A stretch of DNA of 64,000 nt, from NCBI RefSeq assembly GCF_964355755.1, contig NC_092678.1:21362922-21426921 (forward strand), written 5' to 3'. The notes under the pieces were generated by a model, which ran no database searches, was not told the DNA's origin, and was given only the letters and a program-made list of their open reading frames with translations. Position 1 is the stretch's first letter. Each line of letters opens with the position of its first letter. A program made the translations under genes and the position numbers. Source of the stretch: Antedon mediterranea. Taxonomy: Eukaryota; Echinodermata; Crinoidea; Comatulida; Antedonidae. Positions 61,691 through 64,000 of the stretch are shown here, piece by piece.

Positions 61691-63900
61691 ACAACCTTAT
61701 TGAGAGGACACTACTATTTTGAGGACATCCTTCTTGAGGGGACACTCCTATTCTTAGGAAATCCTTATTGAGGGGACATTCCTATTCTGAGGGCATCATT
61801 GTTGAGGGGACATTCCTATTCTGAGGACATCCTTGTTGAGGGGACACTCCTATTATGAGGACATCTTTATTGAGGGGACACTCCTATTCTGAGGACATCC
61901 TTATTGAGGGACAATTCTATTCTAAGGACATCCTTATTGAGAGGACATACCTATTTTGAGGACATCCTTGTTGAGGGGACACTCCTATTCTGAGGACATC
62001 CTTATTGAAGGGACACTCCTATTCTGAGGACATCCTTATTGAGAGGACACTCCTATTTTGATGACATCCTTGTTGAGGGAATATTCCTATTCTGAGGACA
62101 TCATTATTGAGGGGACATTCCTATTCTGAGGACATCCTTGTTGAGGGGACACTCCTATCCTGAGGACATCCTTGTTGAGTGGACACTCCTATTCTGAGGA
62201 CATCCTTATTGAGGGGACACTCCTATTATGATGACATCCTTATTGAGGGGACATTCCTATTCTGAGGACATCCTTGTTGAGGGGACATTTCTATTATGAG
62301 GACATCCTTGTTGAGGGGACACTCCTATTCTGAAGACTTCCTTATTGAGGGGACACTCCTATTCTGAGGATATCCTTATTGAGGGACAATCCTATTCTAA
62401 GGACATCCTTATTGAGAGGACATTTCTATCCTGAGGACATCCTTGTTGAGGGGACATTCCTATTCTGAGGACATCCTTGTTGAGGGGACATTCCTATTAT
62501 GAGGACATCCTTGTTGAGGGGACACTCCTATTCTGAAGACTTCCTTATTGAGGGGACACTCCTATTCTGAGGACATCGTTATTGAAGGAACACTCCTATT
62601 CTGAGGACATCCTTATTGAGAGGACACTCCTATTTTGAGGACATCCTTGTTGAGGGAATACTCCTATTCTGAGGACATCATTATTGATGGGACATTCCTA
62701 TTCTAAGGACATCCTTGTTAAGGGGACACTCCTATCCTGAGGACATCCTTGTTGAGTGGACACTCCTATTCTGAGGACATTCTTATTGAGGGGACACTCC
62801 TATTATGAGGACATCCTTATTGAGGGGACATTCCTATTCTGAGGACATCCTTGTTGAGGGGACATTCCTATTATGAGGACATCCTTGTTGAGGGGACACT
62901 CCTATTCTGAAGACTTTCTTATTGAGGGGACACTCCTATTCTGAGGACATCCTTATTGAGGGACAATCCTATTCTGAGGACATCCTTATTGAGAGGACAC
63001 TCATATTCTGAAGACTTCCTTATTGAGGGGACACTCCTATTCAGAGGACATCCTTATTGAGGGACAATCCTATTCTGAGGACATCCTTATTGAGAGGACA
63101 TTCCTTTTCTTAGTACATCCTTGTTGAGAGGACATTCCTTTTCTGAGGACATCCTTGTTGAGAGGACATTCCTATTATGAGGACATCCTTATTAAGGGGA
63201 CACTCCTATTCTGAGGACATCCTTATTGAGGGACAATCCTATTCTAAGGACATCCTTATTGAGAGGACATTCCTTTTCTTAGTACATCCTTGTTAAGAGG
63301 ACACTCCTATTGTGAGGACATCCTTATTAAGGGGACACTCCTATTCTGAGGACATCCTTATTGAGGGGACACTCCTATTCTGAGGACATCCTTATTGAGG
63401 GACATTCCTTTTCTTAGTACATCCTTATTGAGAGGACATTCTTTTTCTTAGTACATTCTTGTTAAGAGGACACTCCTATTGTGAGGACATCCTTATTAAG
63501 GGGACACTCCTATTCTGAGGACATCCTTATTGAGGGACAATCCTATTCTGAGGCCATCCTTATTGAGAGGACATTCCTTTTCTTAGTACATCCTTGTTGA
63601 GAGGACACTCCTATTCTGAGGACATCCTTATTAAGGGGACACTCTTATTCTGAGGACATCCTTATTGAGGGACAATCCTATTCTAAGGACATCCTTATTG
63701 AGAGAACATTCCCTTTCTTAGTACATCCTTATTGAGAGGAAATTCCTTTTCTTAGTACATCCTTGTTGAGAGGACACTCCTATTCTGAGGACATCCTTAT
63801 TAAGGGGACATTCCTATTCTGAGGATATCTTTATTGAGGAGCCGGGACACAGCTATTCTGAGAACATCTTTATTGACAGTCTTATTCAAAAGACACTTTC
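61685..63900. repeat. 34-bp satellite, about 60 copies, 2.2 kb
   Basis: Tandem units of the type ggacatccttattgagggga, cactcctattctga, in 34-bp steps with many small variants, including 31-33-bp units and a ttcttagtacatcc subtype that is common after 63100. The array fades into aggttaaataaacgaaggcc and ends near the inverse of tacagtagaac at about 63960. No coding potential. Confidence 0.95.
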
Positions 63901-64000
63901 AGGTTAAATAAACGAAGGCCAATCTATATTAAGGAGATACTTTGAGTGGTCTTAATATGAGTTCTACTGTATGTTTAAATGACGCCACTAAAGATAATTA

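Overview
The window is eukaryotic nuclear DNA: split genes with GT-AG introns, long AT-rich introns, many short inverted-repeat transposons, non-LTR retroelement 3' ends and several minisatellites. The proteins are of animal type. The MET/RON-like receptor, the taggccta-type palindromes scattered throughout and the repeat style suggest a marine invertebrate deuterostome, most likely an echinoderm. That placement is inference, not proof.

Layout. (1) 1-4280, plus strand: the last five coding exons of an SR-protein kinase (SRPK), preceded by a 20-bp minisatellite and transposons in what is probably its upstream intron. (2) 4281-8738: SRPK 3' region and intergenic DNA with a 70-bp hairpin repeat array and a 140-bp repeat array. 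(3) 8739-11627 and 13371-16511, plus strand: two tandem, complete seven-exon genes for phosphotriesterase-related protein (PTER; 354 and 352 aa). They share identical exon phases and a mosaic of similarity that suggests gene conversion. (4) 18128-57029, minus strand: a complete receptor tyrosine kinase of the MET/RON family. It has 19 coding exons that join in frame to 1446 aa, plus a probable 5' non-coding exon near 58290. The architecture is signal peptide, Sema, PSI, four IPT domains, one membrane span, kinase and a tail with phosphotyrosine docking motifs. Its introns hold most of the repeats. (5) 58450-64000: upstream intergenic DNA with transposons, a decayed LINE reverse transcriptase and a 2.2-kb satellite of about 34-bp units.

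The three gene types are not an operon and have no obvious joint function: SRPK phosphorylates splicing factors, PTER is a metal-dependent amidohydrolase, and the MET-like protein is a cell-surface growth-factor receptor. The most notable points are structural. A minisatellite has copied the splice donor next to the PSI exon. A LINE tail seems to supply the splice acceptor of a PTER exon. A partial duplicate of a kinase exon lies in its own intron. The receptor tail has overlapping YVYV/YVNV docking motifs. One Harbinger-like palindromic MITE family has 17 copies in about 50 kb.
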